Assembly (NCBI RefSeq): GCF_009683175.1
Contig: NZ_WKKW01000003.1
Span: forward strand, 166,880-230,879
Direction: 5' to 3'
DNA length: 64,000 nucleotides
DNA from: Bifidobacterium asteroides
GTDB taxonomy: Bacteria; Actinomycetota; Actinomycetes; Actinomycetales; Bifidobacteriaceae
Below are positions 33,484 to 43,122 of the stretch, in pieces (within the stretch, counting starts at the first letter, position 1; every line of letters starts with the position of its first letter). The translations under genes were made by a program, and so were the position numbers. The notes under the pieces were generated by a model. The model did not search any database, had not been told where the DNA came from, and was given only the letters and a program-made list of their open reading frames with translations.

Positions 33484-35403
33484 ATGGCGGTACGCGGCGA
33501 TATACGAAATGTGGCGATTGTGGCACACGTTGACCACGGTAAGACCACCCTGGTCAACGCCATGCTGCAGCAGTCGCACGTCTTCTCCGAACGGGAGGAG
33601 GTGCCCGACCGGGTCATGGATTCCAACGACCTGGAGAAGGAGAAGGGCATCACCATCCTGGCCAAGAACACCGCCGTCAAGTACACAGGCCCTCTGGCAC
33701 CCAAGCTGGGCCAGCCCGACGGCATCACCATCAATGTGGTGGACACCCCCGGCCACGCCGACTTCGGCGGCGAAGTGGAACGCGGCATCTCCATGGTCGA
33801 CGGCGTGGTGCTGCTGGTGGACGCCTCCGAGGGACCCCTGCCCCAGACCCGCTTCGTCCTGCGCAAGGCCCTGGAGGCCAAGCTGCCCGTCATTTTGGTC
33901 ATCAACAAGACCGACCGTCCCGATGCCCGCATCTCCGAGGTGGTCTCCGAGTCCACCGATCTGCTCCTGGGTCTGGCCCAGGACGTGAGCGAGGAGGGAG
34001 TGGACCTGGACCTGGATTCCCTCCTGGATCTGCCGGTGATTTACTGCGCAGCCAAGGCCGGCAAGGCCTCCGTCAACCAACCCGCCGACGGCGCTGTGCC
34101 CGACAACGACGACCTGGAGCCGCTCTTCGAGGCCATCCTGAACAACATCCCCGCCCCGGAGTACGAGGAGGGCGCGCCCCTGCAGGCCCATGTGACCAAC
34201 ATCGACGCCTCGGACTACCTGGGCCGTCTGGGCCTGGTGCGCATCTACAACGGCACCCTGACCAAGGGCCGCCAGTACGGTCTGTCGCGCGTGGACGGGT
34301 CCATCGAGAACTTCAAACTGACCGAGATCCTGCGCACCAAGGGCCTGCAGCGCTTCCCGGTGGATGAGGCCGGCCCCGGAGACATCGTGGCTGTGGCAGG
34401 TGTGGAAGACATCATGATCGGCGAGACCATCGTCGACCAGGACGATCCCCGCCCCCTGCCTTTGATTCACGTGGATGACCCGGCCGTCTCCATGACCTTC
34501 GGCACCAACGATTCGCCCCTGGCCGGCACCGAGGGCAAGGATCACAAGCTGACTGCCCGCATGCTCAAGGACCGTCTGGACCGCGAGCTGATCGGCAACG
34601 TCTCCATCAAGGTGCTGCCCACCGACCGTCCCGACGCCTGGGAGGTCCAGGGCCGTGGCGAGCTGGCCCTGGCCATCCTGGCCGAGCAGATGCGCCGAGA
34701 GGGTTACGAGCTGACCGTGGGCCGCCCCCAGGTGGTCACCAAGACCGTGGACGGCAAGCTTCAGGAGCCCATGGAGTCCGACACCATCGACGTGCCCGAG
34801 GAGTACATGGGCGCGGTCACCCAGCTCATGGCCGACCGCAAGGGCCGTATGGAGACCATGACCAACCATGGATCCGGCTGGGTCAGGATGCAGTTCACCG
34901 TGCCTTCCCGTGGCCTGCTGGGCTTCCGCACCGCCTTGCTGACCGCCACCCGAGGCACCGGCATCTCCTCGTCGATCTCCGCCGGCTACGCCCCCTGGGC
35001 GGGCGACATCAAGACCCGGCAGAACGGGTCCATGGTCTCCGACCGCTCAGGTAAGGCCAGCCCCTACGCCATGCAGAAGCTCCAGGCCCGCGGCGAGTTC
35101 TTCGTCAAGCCCCAGTCGCCCGTCTACGAGGGGCAGATCGTGGGCATCAACAACAAGCCCGGCGACTTGGACATCAACATCACCCTGGAGAAGCACATGA
35201 CCAACATGCGTTCCTCCACCGCCGACGTGCTGGAGACCCTGACCCCGCCCATCGACATGAGCCTGGAGGAGTCCCTGGACTTCGCCAACGATGACGAGTG
35301 CGTGGAGGTGACCCCCGAGTCCATCCGCGTGCGCAAGATCATCCTGGACAGGGATGCCTGGTACAAGTGGAACGCCCGCCAGCGCAGGGCCAACAAGAAG
35401 TAA
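33484..35403 (+). CDS. typA: Ribosome-associated GTPase TypA/BipA
   Basis: 639 residues from the ATG at 33484; an upstream in-frame extension is not conserved. G1 AHVDHGKTTLVNAML, G2/switch EKEKGITILAKNTAVKY, G3 DTPGHADFGGEVERG, G4 NKTDRPDA, then EF-Tu-like domain 2, two EF-G-like domains and the BipA-specific C-terminal domain with GRMETMTNHGSGWVRMQF and GLLGFRTALLTATRG. It binds 70S ribosomes, supports large-subunit assembly and stress or cold growth. A strong terminator follows 22 bp after the stop. Confidence 0.96.
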   Translation: MAVRGDIRNVAIVAHVDHGKTTLVNAMLQQSHVFSEREEVPDRVMDSNDLEKEKGITILAKNTAVKYTGPLAPKLGQPDGITINVVDTPGHADFGGEVERGISMVDGVVLLVDASEGPLPQTRFVLRKALEAKLPVILVINKTDRPDARISEVVSESTDLLLGLAQDVSEEGVDLDLDSLLDLPVIYCAAKAGKASVNQPADGAVPDNDDLEPLFEAILNNIPAPEYEEGAPLQAHVTNIDASDYLGRLGLVRIYNGTLTKGRQYGLSRVDGSIENFKLTEILRTKGLQRFPVDEAGPGDIVAVAGVEDIMIGETIVDQDDPRPLPLIHVDDPAVSMTFGTNDSPLAGTEGKDHKLTARMLKDRLDRELIGNVSIKVLPTDRPDAWEVQGRGELALAILAEQMRREGYELTVGRPQVVTKTVDGKLQEPMESDTIDVPEEYMGAVTQLMADRKGRMETMTNHGSGWVRMQFTVPSRGLLGFRTALLTATRGTGISSSISAGYAPWAGDIKTRQNGSMVSDRSGKASPYAMQKLQARGEFFVKPQSPVYEGQIVGINNKPGDLDINITLEKHMTNMRSSTADVLETLTPPIDMSLEESLDFANDDECVEVTPESIRVRKIILDRDAWYKWNARQRRANKK

Positions 35404-35424
35404 GTCTTCTCTCACAATCAGAAC

Positions 35425-35462
35425 AGTCCGACCCGGCCGCCCCACGGTGACCGGGTCGGACT
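35425..35462 (+). terminator. Terminator of typA
   Basis: Perfect 12-bp stem AGTCCGACCCGG/CCGGGTCGGACT around a 14-nt loop, then AGTCTTG. It ends 12 bp before the next start codon, so the following gene may need its own promoter or rely on read-through. Confidence 0.75.
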
Positions 35463-35474
35463 AGTCTTGAACCC

Positions 35475-35939
35475 ATGAAGTCTCAGGTTTTCAAATCCAA
35501 GGACCAGGCCGCCTCCCATTCGACGGGGGAGTCTGGCAAGGCAAGTCTCTTCCGCTGCCTGCTGGGACTGCCCATCGGTCTGGCTGTTGGCGTGCTGGGA
35601 ACCCTGGTCCAGCGTTCCGGGGCCGCCCAGGGTCTGCCCTGGGGGATGGTCCTGGCCTATCTGCTGGTGGCTCTGGCCTCCTGGTGGGTCCGTTGCGACA
35701 GCGGCACCATGGGTCTGGCCCTGCATCTGGTGGCCTCGACGGTCACGGTCTGGCTGCTCTCCATGCGGGGGCCGGGCGGTGATGTGCTCATGCCCTACGC
35801 CAACTTCCCCACATTCTTTGCCAAGTATGCGGTCTTCCTCTGGATGGGTGGACTGGTCCTTATCCAGACCCTGGCCATCTGCCTGCCGGCCTCCTGGTTT
35901 GCTGACGGTCCCCTGCGTCGTCATGGGCGATCCGCATGA
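35475..35939 (+). CDS. Small integral membrane protein of unknown function
   Basis: 154 residues, not assigned with certainty; similar small four-helix proteins (DUF6113-like) are found in actinobacteria. Hydrophobic segments: LLGLPIGLAVGVLGTLV, GMVLAYLLVALASWWV, MGLALHLVASTVTVWLL and FLWMGGLVLIQTLAICLPASWF. A hydrophilic Ser/Lys-rich N-terminus of about 27 residues precedes them. Its stop overlaps the pheA start (ATGA, 35936-35939), so it is co-translated with aromatic amino acid genes, though no functional link is visible. Confidence 0.7.
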   Translation: MKSQVFKSKDQAASHSTGESGKASLFRCLLGLPIGLAVGVLGTLVQRSGAAQGLPWGMVLAYLLVALASWWVRCDSGTMGLALHLVASTVTVWLLSMRGPGGDVLMPYANFPTFFAKYAVFLWMGGLVLIQTLAICLPASWFADGPLRRHGRSA

Positions 35940-36901
35940 GCCAGGCTTCGTCAGACCGTATTCCCCTGCACTTCCTGGGACCCGAGGGGACCTTCACCCA
36001 TCAGGCCGCCCTTGAGGCCGCCAACCTCATGGAGACAAGGCTGGGCTGCCAGGCGTATCTGAGGCCCTGCACGGATGCGGCCGCCATTGTGGCTGCCGTG
36101 GAGGAGGGCCGAGGCTGGGGGGTGCTGGCCTGGGAGAACAACGTGGAGGGTCATGTGGTGCCCAACATGGATGCCCTGATCGACGCTGAATCGGTAGCGG
36201 GTTTCGGCATGGTCCGCCTGCCCATCGTCTTCGATGCCTTCGTCCGGGCCGACCATGGCCCCCTGCGCCAGGTGGGCGCCCACCCTCATGGACTGGCCCA
36301 GTGCAAGGGCTTTATCAAAGAGACCGGCCTGAATCCGGTGACAGCCAACTCCAACGCTGCGGCCTGCCGTGATCTGGGCCCCGATCAGGTGGCTCTGGGT
36401 CCGCGCATCTGCGGGAGCCTCTACGGACTGGAGACCTACCGGCGTGAGGTTCAGGACTATCAGGGGGCCCGCACCGACTTTCTGATGCTGGCTCCCCGGA
36501 ATCAGGCCGCCGGGCTGGCACGCCGTCTGACGCCGGGAGGGGATTTCGAGTCCATTGTCACTTTTATCCCCCTGAATACCGGGCCGGGCGTGCTGGCCAA
36601 CCTGCTGGACCGTCTGCGCGATGCGGGCCTGAACATGACCTCATTCATGTCCCGGCCCATCAAAGGGCACGACGGGACCTACAGCTTTGTAGCCAGCATC
36701 GACGCCGCACCGTGGCAGAAGGGTCTGCATCAGGTGCTGGCCGACCTGCTGGAAAGGGGGGACTGGCTCAAGACCCTGGCGGTCCATCCGCGCACCCCGC
36801 ATCCAGCTCCCCCCATCCGTGAATGGATGCTGCCCAGGGCGGGGGCCTTCCGGGGTGAGGACCCTGATTCCGAGACGATCAGCAAGGAGTTGCTATGGTA
36901 G
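35936..36901 (+). CDS. pheA: Prephenate dehydratase
   Basis: 321 residues. Catalytic domain: FLGPEGTFTHQAALEAA, GVLAWENNVEGHVVPNMDAL and NSNAAACRDLGPDQVALGP (the TAA/TNxA-type site). ACT domain from about residue 205: ESIVTFIPLNTGPGVLANLLDRLRDAGLNMTSFMSRP, which binds phenylalanine for feedback control. No chorismate mutase domain is fused. It decarboxylates and dehydrates prephenate to phenylpyruvate. It overlaps tyrA by 7 bp, so both branch enzymes are made together. Confidence 0.94.
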   Translation: MSQASSDRIPLHFLGPEGTFTHQAALEAANLMETRLGCQAYLRPCTDAAAIVAAVEEGRGWGVLAWENNVEGHVVPNMDALIDAESVAGFGMVRLPIVFDAFVRADHGPLRQVGAHPHGLAQCKGFIKETGLNPVTANSNAAACRDLGPDQVALGPRICGSLYGLETYRREVQDYQGARTDFLMLAPRNQAAGLARRLTPGGDFESIVTFIPLNTGPGVLANLLDRLRDAGLNMTSFMSRPIKGHDGTYSFVASIDAAPWQKGLHQVLADLLERGDWLKTLAVHPRTPHPAPPIREWMLPRAGAFRGEDPDSETISKELLW

Positions 36902-38004
36902 ATGAATCCGCGACCTTCCCACACATGGACCTGTCCGGGCCCGAGCACATGCACCCGATAGCAGGCATGGCCGCCTCGCCGGTGCTGACCTCGGCCCACA
37001 AGATCGCCGTGGCGGGACTGGGTCTGATCGGCGGGTCGCTGGCCCGTCGCCTGGCCGCCCGTGGCCGGTTCGTGATTGCATGGAACCATAACGACCGTCC
37101 CTATGAGCAGGCCCGCAGCCAGGGAATCCATTGCGTCGACACCTTGGAGGAGCTGGCCAAGGGCAAGGCCGACGTGCTTGTGCTGGCCACCCCCTTGCGG
37201 GCCATGCCCGACGTGCTCCAGGCCTTGGCACCCGTGCTGACCCGTGGCACCACCCTGACCGACGTGGGCAGCGTCAAGGGACCGGTCCGCAGGCAGGTCG
37301 AGCAGGCCGGTCTGGCCGATCGTTATGTAGGCGCCCATCCCATGGCAGGCAGCGAAGGCTCCGGCTATGAGGACTCGGACCCGGCCCTTTTGGAAGATGC
37401 CCTTTGGGCTCTATGCGTCGATGAGCATACGGACTACAGCCGCTTTTTGACAGTGGCCGACATGGTCACTCAGGGGCTGGGCAACCGGCTGATTGTCCTG
37501 GACGATGCCACCCATGACCGTGCTGTGGCATTGATCTCGCATATGCCCCATGTGGTGGCCACCGCCCTGGCCAACATGCTGACAAGGTCGCCTGACCGCC
37601 GTGTGGCTTCGGCCCTGGCGGCCGGATCCTGGCGGGACATGACCCGTGTGGCCCTGACCGACCCGGAACGAACCCGGGCCATGGTGGAGGAGAACGCAGA
37701 CCAGGTGGCCGACCTTCTGGATGTCCTGGTCGAGAATCTGCAGGGCACGGCTTCCCTTTTGCGGGATCAGAAGCCGGAGACCGGCGAAAGGCGTAAGGAC
37801 TTCTTCCTCCAGGCCGATCCCTTCCGGCGTTACAAGGCTGCCTTGAGCGACCAGGAGCAAATCCCCACAACTGATTTGGAACTGGATTCGCAGGAGGGCA
37901 ACTGGCGGCAGGATCTGCTGGATTCGGCCCTGCGCGGGGAGCAGGTCTCGGCCTTCCTGACCACAAGCCGGGCCCGGGTGTTGTACCCGCCGGTCATCGA
38001 CTGA
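36895..38004 (+). CDS. tyrA: Prephenate dehydrogenase
   Basis: 369 residues; CAAGGAG lies just before the ATG inside the end of pheA. NAD-binding loop VAGLGLIGGSLARRLAAR at about residue 40, then TLTDVGSVKGPVRRQVE, YVGAHPMAGSEGSGYEDSD (conserved catalytic His and substrate loop) and SHMPHVVATALANML. The C-terminal part beyond about residue 310 (EERRKDFFLQADPFRR) is less conserved. It oxidatively decarboxylates prephenate for tyrosine synthesis. The 3' end overlaps a convergent small gene by 11 bp. Confidence 0.93.
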   Translation: MVDESATFPHMDLSGPEHMHPIAGMAASPVLTSAHKIAVAGLGLIGGSLARRLAARGRFVIAWNHNDRPYEQARSQGIHCVDTLEELAKGKADVLVLATPLRAMPDVLQALAPVLTRGTTLTDVGSVKGPVRRQVEQAGLADRYVGAHPMAGSEGSGYEDSDPALLEDALWALCVDEHTDYSRFLTVADMVTQGLGNRLIVLDDATHDRAVALISHMPHVVATALANMLTRSPDRRVASALAAGSWRDMTRVALTDPERTRAMVEENADQVADLLDVLVENLQGTASLLRDQKPETGERRKDFFLQADPFRRYKAALSDQEQIPTTDLELDSQEGNWRQDLLDSALRGEQVSAFLTTSRARVLYPPVID

Positions 38005-38266
38005 GACTGGAAGGGTCCGGGCGGGGCGAGCGGCGTTCCGGGACCGGCTTCAGCGCCACCATGTCTGCCGCCTGAAGGGTCACGCGCTCCCCGGGACGCG
38101 ACCCATTGGCCGCCGGGTCCCTGTCCAGGATCAGCCGCCGTCCGTCCCAGTCGACCACATGGCCCACATAGTCGCGGAATTTGGGCCTTCCGTCTTCCGG
38201 GTCCTGTCCCAGGGCAATCCTGACCACCAGCCGTGCTCCGGCCGGTATGGTTGCTGGCAAACGCAT
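37994..38266 (-). CDS. Small conserved actinobacterial-type protein of unknown function
   Basis: 90 residues from the ATG at 38266, where AGGAGG lies 9 nt upstream; another ATG 6 bp earlier is too close to that site. The sequence LPATIPAGARLVVRIAL followed by RDYVGHVVDWDGRRLILDRD and GERVTLQAADMVALKPVPERR looks like a small beta-barrel (SH3-like) fold similar to N-terminal domains of some actinobacterial acetyltransferases. No catalytic motif is visible. It is divergent from xerC and convergent with tyrA. Confidence 0.65.
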   Translation of the reverse strand: MRLPATIPAGARLVVRIALGQDPEDGRPKFRDYVGHVVDWDGRRLILDRDPAANGSRPGERVTLQAADMVALKPVPERRSPRPDPSSLSR

Positions 38267-38369
38267 GGCCATCCACCTCCTGGGTCAGTATCGCCTGCGG
38301 CTGCGACGGGGTGAAAGAGCCTAGACTGTATTGCATATACTGCACAGCCAAGCGAAGGGAGCGCCCGTA

Positions 38370-39302
38370 GTGGACCAGGATCTGCAGGACTTTACCGACT
38401 ATCTTTCCCGGGTGGCAGGCAAGAGTCCCAATACCGTGCGATCCTATCGGGCCGATCTGGCGGGCTTCCTGCACCTGATGCATCTGCACGGCATCGATGA
38501 CCCTGCACAGATCGACCTGGCCACCATCAGGTCCTGGCTGGCCCACGAGGCATCGACCCACGCCCGCTCGACCATGGCCCGGAAGACAGCGGCGCTGAGG
38601 TCCTTCTTCGGCTGGCTCAGCCGGCACGGCCGCATCGAGACTGACCCCACCCTGGCCCTGAGTAGCCCCAAGCAGTCCGAGCACCTTCCACGGATCCTGA
38701 CGCACGACCAGGCCCGCACCCTGATGGATACTGTCGACCAGGATCCGGTCGAGCACCGGGAGGACGAGAAAGTTCAGGCGGCCCTGCAGATGCGGGACGC
38801 GGCCATGCTGGAGCTGCTGTACGCCACAGGCATGCGTGTGGCCGAGCTGTGCGGGCTGGATCTGGATGACGTGAACAGGCGCAGCCGCACTGTAAAGGTC
38901 CTGGGCAAGGGTTCCAAGGAGCGGGTCCTGCCCTATGGCCTGCCCGCCGATCGAGCCCTGGATCGCTGGCTGGGGGAGGGGCGGCCGGTCCTGGCGGGCG
39001 CAAGGGCCAAATCGGCCCGCAAGGCGGGTCAGGCCCTCTTCCTGGGTCAGCTGGGCGGCAGGGTTGGCCAGCGCCAGGTCCGCAAGGTGGTCCACCAGGC
39101 GGCCGGTCAGGCCGGTGTGCCCGACATCGCCCCCCACGCCCTGCGGCACTCGGCCGCCACGCATATGCTGGATGGGGGAGCCGACCTGCGCGAGGTTCAG
39201 GAGATGCTGGGCCACTCCTCCCTGCGAACCACCCAGCGCTACACCCACGTCTCCATCGAGCAGCTGCGGGCCCGGTACAGGCAGGCGTTTCCCCGGGCCT
39301 GA
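38370..39302 (+). CDS. xerC: Site-specific tyrosine recombinase XerC
   Basis: 310 residues from the GTG at 38370, with GAAGGGAG 9-16 nt upstream. Core-binding domain FTDYLSRVAGKSPNTVRSYRADLAGFL. Catalytic residues: Arg in YATGMRVAELCGLDLDDV, Lys in GKGSKERVLP, HALRHSAATHMLDGGADLREVQEMLGHSSLRTTQRYTHV with HxxR, His and Tyr. It pairs with XerD at dif. In this window both partners lie within 10 kb; its closest neighbours are tyrA and the peptide importer, with no integron or transposon signs. Confidence 0.9.
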   Translation: MDQDLQDFTDYLSRVAGKSPNTVRSYRADLAGFLHLMHLHGIDDPAQIDLATIRSWLAHEASTHARSTMARKTAALRSFFGWLSRHGRIETDPTLALSSPKQSEHLPRILTHDQARTLMDTVDQDPVEHREDEKVQAALQMRDAAMLELLYATGMRVAELCGLDLDDVNRRSRTVKVLGKGSKERVLPYGLPADRALDRWLGEGRPVLAGARAKSARKAGQALFLGQLGGRVGQRQVRKVVHQAAGQAGVPDIAPHALRHSAATHMLDGGADLREVQEMLGHSSLRTTQRYTHVSIEQLRARYRQAFPRA

Positions 39303-39455
39303 GATTCGGCAAGTGAGACGAGACCTGTCCTGTGAAACATACTGGTATCAGAATGTGGCGTATCGCAGCCTACACGTCAGTCAAGGAACGGCGGTCAGGA
39401 ACCTTCGAGGTGTACGCGCGACGGTGAGAACCAGCTCAACAAGGGGGCAGTAGCC
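39301..39455 (+). promoter_or_regulatory. Upstream region of the first peptide-binding gene, duplicated at 41149
   Basis: The stretch 39301-39414 aligns with 41149-41249 before the second binding-protein gene: shared GAGA..GGCAA.TGAGA, GAAACAT, CAGAAT.TGGCGTA and ACACGTCAGTCA blocks in the same order. The duplication therefore included the 5' control region, and each gene probably has its own promoter. In the second copy TACGAA/TTCGTA forms a 6-bp palindrome around the GAAACAT block. Confidence 0.6.
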
Positions 39456-41129
39456 ATGAAGAAGGGTTCAAAGCTTACGCTTGTATCCGCAACCATCTGT
39501 GCCTTGGCGCTCTTGGCCAGCGGCTGCGGCGGTGGCGGCACCAACACAGAGGGTGCCGAGCAGTCGTCCAGCAGCCAACCCAGCAGCAACACAGTGGTCT
39601 CGGTCCATGGATGCGAGCCGGCCCAGCCGCTCATTCCCAGCAGTACTGCGGAGAGTTGCGGCGGGCAGGTCGTAAACGCCATCAACTCCAGACTGGTCCG
39701 CTTTGACGACCAGGGCAAGGCCCGCAACGATCTGGCCTCCGAGATCAAGGGCAACGACGACATGTCCCAGTACAAGATCACCCTGACTGACGGACGCAAG
39801 TTCTCGGACGGCACTCCAATCACCGCCAAGTCATTCACAAGGGCCTGGTCCTGGAGCGCCAACGTGACCAACGGCCAGCTGAACGCCAGCTTCTTCTCCA
39901 ACATCAAGGGCTTTGACGATCTGCAGAAGCAGGGTGTGCCTGCGGATGCCCAGTTCTCCGGGTTGAAGGTCATCGACGATAAGACCTTCACCGTGGATTT
40001 GAGCTCGCCCTCCTCCACCTTCCCCATCCAGGTGGGCTACATGGCTTTCGCGCCCCTGCCCGAGTCCTTCTACAAGGACCCCAAGGCCTACGGGGAGAAC
40101 CCGGTCAGTTCGGGCCCCTACAAATTTGAGTCCTGGCAGCACAACGGCATGATCAAACTTGGCAAGAACAGCGACTACAACGGTGATATCAAAGTCCAGA
40201 ACGGCGGCATTGACTACAAGGTCTACACCGACTTGGGTTCCGCCTATTCGGATGTGCAGGCGGGCAACCTGGATGTGATTGACAGGATTCCCACCTCCGC
40301 CGTCAAGACCTTCATGACGGACAGCATGGTCCAGAGCTACAACAAGCCCGGTTCCGGCCTGCAGATGTTCACCATTCCCACAGCCATGGAGCACTTCGGC
40401 CAGGATCGGGAGGGTCACCTGCGTCGTCAGGCCATCTCCATGGCGATTGACCGCAAGATGTTGATCGACAAGGTCCTGGGCGGTCTGGGTGTCCAGCCCA
40501 CCGACTTCACCGCACCTACCATCCCGGGCTATGCCAAGAGCCTCAAGGGTTCGGACAAGATCAAATACAACGCCAATAAGGCCAAGGAGTACTGGTCCAA
40601 GGCCGACGCCATCAGCCAGTGGCCGGCTGACAGGACTTTCAGGATGCTCTACAATGCAGACGGCGGTGCCAAGGATTTCTATGACGGCATGGCCAATTCC
40701 ATCAAGAACACGCTTGGAATCAAGGCCGAGGCCACCCCCGTGCCCACCTTCAGCGAGTTTCGTGGCAACGTCAAAAAGCGCCTTTACAATGATGCGGCCT
40801 TCAGGTCATCCTGGTCACCCGACTACCCATCGCCTGAGACCTACCTGATGAGCAACTTCGCAAGCTCTGCGGCCGATGGGAATGGGTCCAACGACGGCGA
40901 CTACAAGAACCCCAAGTTCGATGCCCTGCTCCAGCAGGCAGCCAAGGCCAAGGACACCGATGAGGCCAACAAGTTCTTCCAGCAGTCGGAGGAGATTCTT
41001 CTGCAGGACATGCCGGCGGTGCCGCTCTACTACGCCAACAACACCGGCGCCTCTGCCAAGATGGTCCATGGTATGCGTCTGGGCTGGGATGGCTTCCCGA
41101 TCTTCGCGGAGCTTTCCAAGGACCAGTGA
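39456..41129 (+). CDS. Peptide ABC transporter substrate-binding lipoprotein (first of three)
   Basis: 557 residues, SBP_bac_5 (OppA/DppA) family. Lipoprotein signal: MKKGSKLTLVSATICALALLASGCGGG, lipobox LASGC, then a Ser/Gln-rich linker. Family features include KFSDGTPITAKSFTRAWSW, FTVDLSSPSSTFPIQVGYMAFAPLPESFY and NPVSSGPYKFESW. It captures oligopeptides outside the membrane for the OppBCDF importer encoded downstream. It is closest to the neighbour at 41323 and less close to the one at 43123, so the triplet arose in two steps. Confidence 0.93.
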   Translation: MKKGSKLTLVSATICALALLASGCGGGGTNTEGAEQSSSSQPSSNTVVSVHGCEPAQPLIPSSTAESCGGQVVNAINSRLVRFDDQGKARNDLASEIKGNDDMSQYKITLTDGRKFSDGTPITAKSFTRAWSWSANVTNGQLNASFFSNIKGFDDLQKQGVPADAQFSGLKVIDDKTFTVDLSSPSSTFPIQVGYMAFAPLPESFYKDPKAYGENPVSSGPYKFESWQHNGMIKLGKNSDYNGDIKVQNGGIDYKVYTDLGSAYSDVQAGNLDVIDRIPTSAVKTFMTDSMVQSYNKPGSGLQMFTIPTAMEHFGQDREGHLRRQAISMAIDRKMLIDKVLGGLGVQPTDFTAPTIPGYAKSLKGSDKIKYNANKAKEYWSKADAISQWPADRTFRMLYNADGGAKDFYDGMANSIKNTLGIKAEATPVPTFSEFRGNVKKRLYNDAAFRSSWSPDYPSPETYLMSNFASSAADGNGSNDGDYKNPKFDALLQQAAKAKDTDEANKFFQQSEEILLQDMPAVPLYYANNTGASAKMVHGMRLGWDGFPIFAELSKDQ

Positions 41130-41148
41130 TGGCAAGCAGCTGCTGACC

Positions 41149-41322
41149 TGAGACCGGCAAATGAGATGAGACTTGCTTTACGAAACATCTTCGTACCAGA
41201 ATATGGCGTAATGTGGCTTACACGTCAGTCAGGGATCCTTGAGGTTCGGTCATCCCATTGTTCCTGGTCATAGACGTGAGGTTGACACTCAGTAAATATA
41301 AGCAATATAGGGAGCAGCAGCA
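41149..41322 (+). promoter_or_regulatory. Upstream region of the second peptide-binding gene
   Basis: Second copy of the conserved upstream block (see 39301-39455), with a TACGAA-ACATC-TTCGTA palindrome at about 41179-41195. The rest of the 174-bp gap leading to the ATG shows no open frame. Confidence 0.5.
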
Positions 41323-42993
41323 ATGAAGAAGGGTTCACAGCTTACGCTCGTGTCCGCTACCATCTGTGCTTTGGCGCTTTTGGCAAGCGGCTGCGGTGGA
41401 GGTTCAGACACCAAGGGCGCACAGCAGTCGTCCAGCAGCCAGTCCAGCAACGATACCGTCATTTCGGTCCATGGGTGTGAACCGGCCAAGCCGCTCATTC
41501 CCAGCAACACAGTTGAGAGCTGCGGCGGGCAGGTCGTGGATGCCATCAACTCCAAGCTGGTCCGCTTTGACGATCAAGGCAAGGCCCATAATGATCTGGC
41601 TTCGGAGATCAAGGGCAACGATGACATGACCCAGTACAAGGTCACCCTGGTCGATGGGCGCAAGTTCTCGGACGGCACCCCAATCACGGCCAAGTCCTTC
41701 ACCCAGGCCTGGTCCTGGGCGGCCAATGTGAACAACGGGCAGCTGGCTTCCAGCTTCTTCGCCAACATCAAGGGCTATGACGATCTGCAGAAGCAGGGCG
41801 CGCCCGCGGACGGGCAGCTGTCCGGCCTGAAAGTCGTGGATGACAAGACCTTCACCGTGGATCTGAGCTCGCCTTCGTCCACCTTCCCCATCCAGGTGGG
41901 CTACACCGCCTTTGCGCCGCTGCCTGAGTCCTTCTATAAGGACACCAAGGCCTATGGCGAGAACCCGGTCAGCTCGGGCCCCTACAAGTTCGATTCCTGG
42001 CAGCACAACGCCATGGTCAAGCTCCGCAAGAACACCACCTACAAGGGTGATGTCAAGGTCCAGAACGGCGGCATCGACTTCAAGGTCTACACCGACGTTG
42101 CTGCGGCCTACTCCGATGTGCAGGCGGGCAACCTGGACGCGATCGATACCATTCCCACCTCGGCCCAGAAGACCTTCATGACCGACAACCTGGTTCAGGG
42201 CTACAACAAGCCTGGTTCCGTCCTGCAGATGTTCACCATCCCGACCACCATGGAACACTTCGGCCAGAACGAGGAGGGCCACCTGCGTCGTCAGGCCATC
42301 TCCATGGCTCTGGACCGCAAGATGCTGATCGACAAGGTCCTGGGCGGTCTGGGTGTGCAACCCACCGACTTCACCGCGCCGGCCATTCCCGGCTACTCCA
42401 AGAACCTCAAGGGTTCCGATAATCTGAAGTACAACGCCAAGAAGGCCAAGGAGTACTGGGCCAAGGCCGATGCCATCAGCAAGTGGCCTGCCGACAAGAG
42501 CTTCCAAATGGTCTACAACGCCGACGGCGGAGCCAAGGACTTCTATGACGGCATGGCCAACTCCATCAAGAACACACTGGGGATCAAGGCCATAGCCACG
42601 CCTGTGCCCACCTTCAGCGAGTTCCGTGGCAACGTCAACAAGCGCGCTTACAACGATGCGGCCTTCCGTTCGGCCTGGTCGCCCGACTACCCCTCGCCCG
42701 AGAGCTATCTGCTGAGCAACTTCGCCAGCTCGGCTGCCGATGGCAACGGGTCCAACGACGGCGACTACAAGAACCCCAAGTTCGACGATCTGCTGAAGCA
42801 GGCTGCCAAGGCCAAGGACACCAATGAGGCCAACAAGCTTTTCCAGCAGGCCGAGGAGATCCTTCTGCAGGACATGCCGGCTGTGCCGCTCTACTACGCC
42901 AACAACAAGGGTGCGTCAGCCAAGAATGTGCAGGGATTGACTCTGGGCTGGAACAGCTATCCGAACTTCGCGGAGTTGTCCAAGAAGAAGTGA
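41323..42993 (+). CDS. Peptide ABC transporter substrate-binding lipoprotein (second of three)
   Basis: 556 residues. Signal and lipobox nearly identical to the first copy (LALLASGCGGGS). Most of the body matches the first gene residue for residue, with changes scattered in surface positions (for example VTLVDGRKFSDGTPITAKSFTQAWSW). The linker after the Cys is shorter (DTKGAQQSSSSQSSND). A terminator-like hairpin follows at 43029-43070. Retention of two near-identical binding proteins suggests divided peptide preference or dosage; which, cannot be read from sequence. Confidence 0.93.
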   Translation: MKKGSQLTLVSATICALALLASGCGGGSDTKGAQQSSSSQSSNDTVISVHGCEPAKPLIPSNTVESCGGQVVDAINSKLVRFDDQGKAHNDLASEIKGNDDMTQYKVTLVDGRKFSDGTPITAKSFTQAWSWAANVNNGQLASSFFANIKGYDDLQKQGAPADGQLSGLKVVDDKTFTVDLSSPSSTFPIQVGYTAFAPLPESFYKDTKAYGENPVSSGPYKFDSWQHNAMVKLRKNTTYKGDVKVQNGGIDFKVYTDVAAAYSDVQAGNLDAIDTIPTSAQKTFMTDNLVQGYNKPGSVLQMFTIPTTMEHFGQNEEGHLRRQAISMALDRKMLIDKVLGGLGVQPTDFTAPAIPGYSKNLKGSDNLKYNAKKAKEYWAKADAISKWPADKSFQMVYNADGGAKDFYDGMANSIKNTLGIKAIATPVPTFSEFRGNVNKRAYNDAAFRSAWSPDYPSPESYLLSNFASSAADGNGSNDGDYKNPKFDDLLKQAAKAKDTNEANKLFQQAEEILLQDMPAVPLYYANNKGASAKNVQGLTLGWNSYPNFAELSKKK

Positions 42994-43028
42994 TGATCGT
43001 GCCGGAAACGGCATAATCCGTCGTCACT

Positions 43029-43070
43029 GACCCGGCCGGATCCGCATCAAAGCGGATTCGTGCCCGGGTC
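43029..43070 (+). terminator. Terminator after the second binding-protein gene
   Basis: Outer stem GACCCGG/CCGGGTC and inner stem GGATCCGC/GCGGATTC around a 6-nt loop, followed by TTGTGT. Confidence 0.65.
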
Positions 43071-43122
43071 TTGTGTACTAGCGGCGGATTCGGGAAACCA
43101 ACCAAAGGAAAGAGCAGCATAT

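Noticed and set aside
32641..34869. 742-codon minus-strand frame opposite scpB and typA
   Set aside because: Shadow of typA/scpB codon bias; low-complexity translation with no motif.
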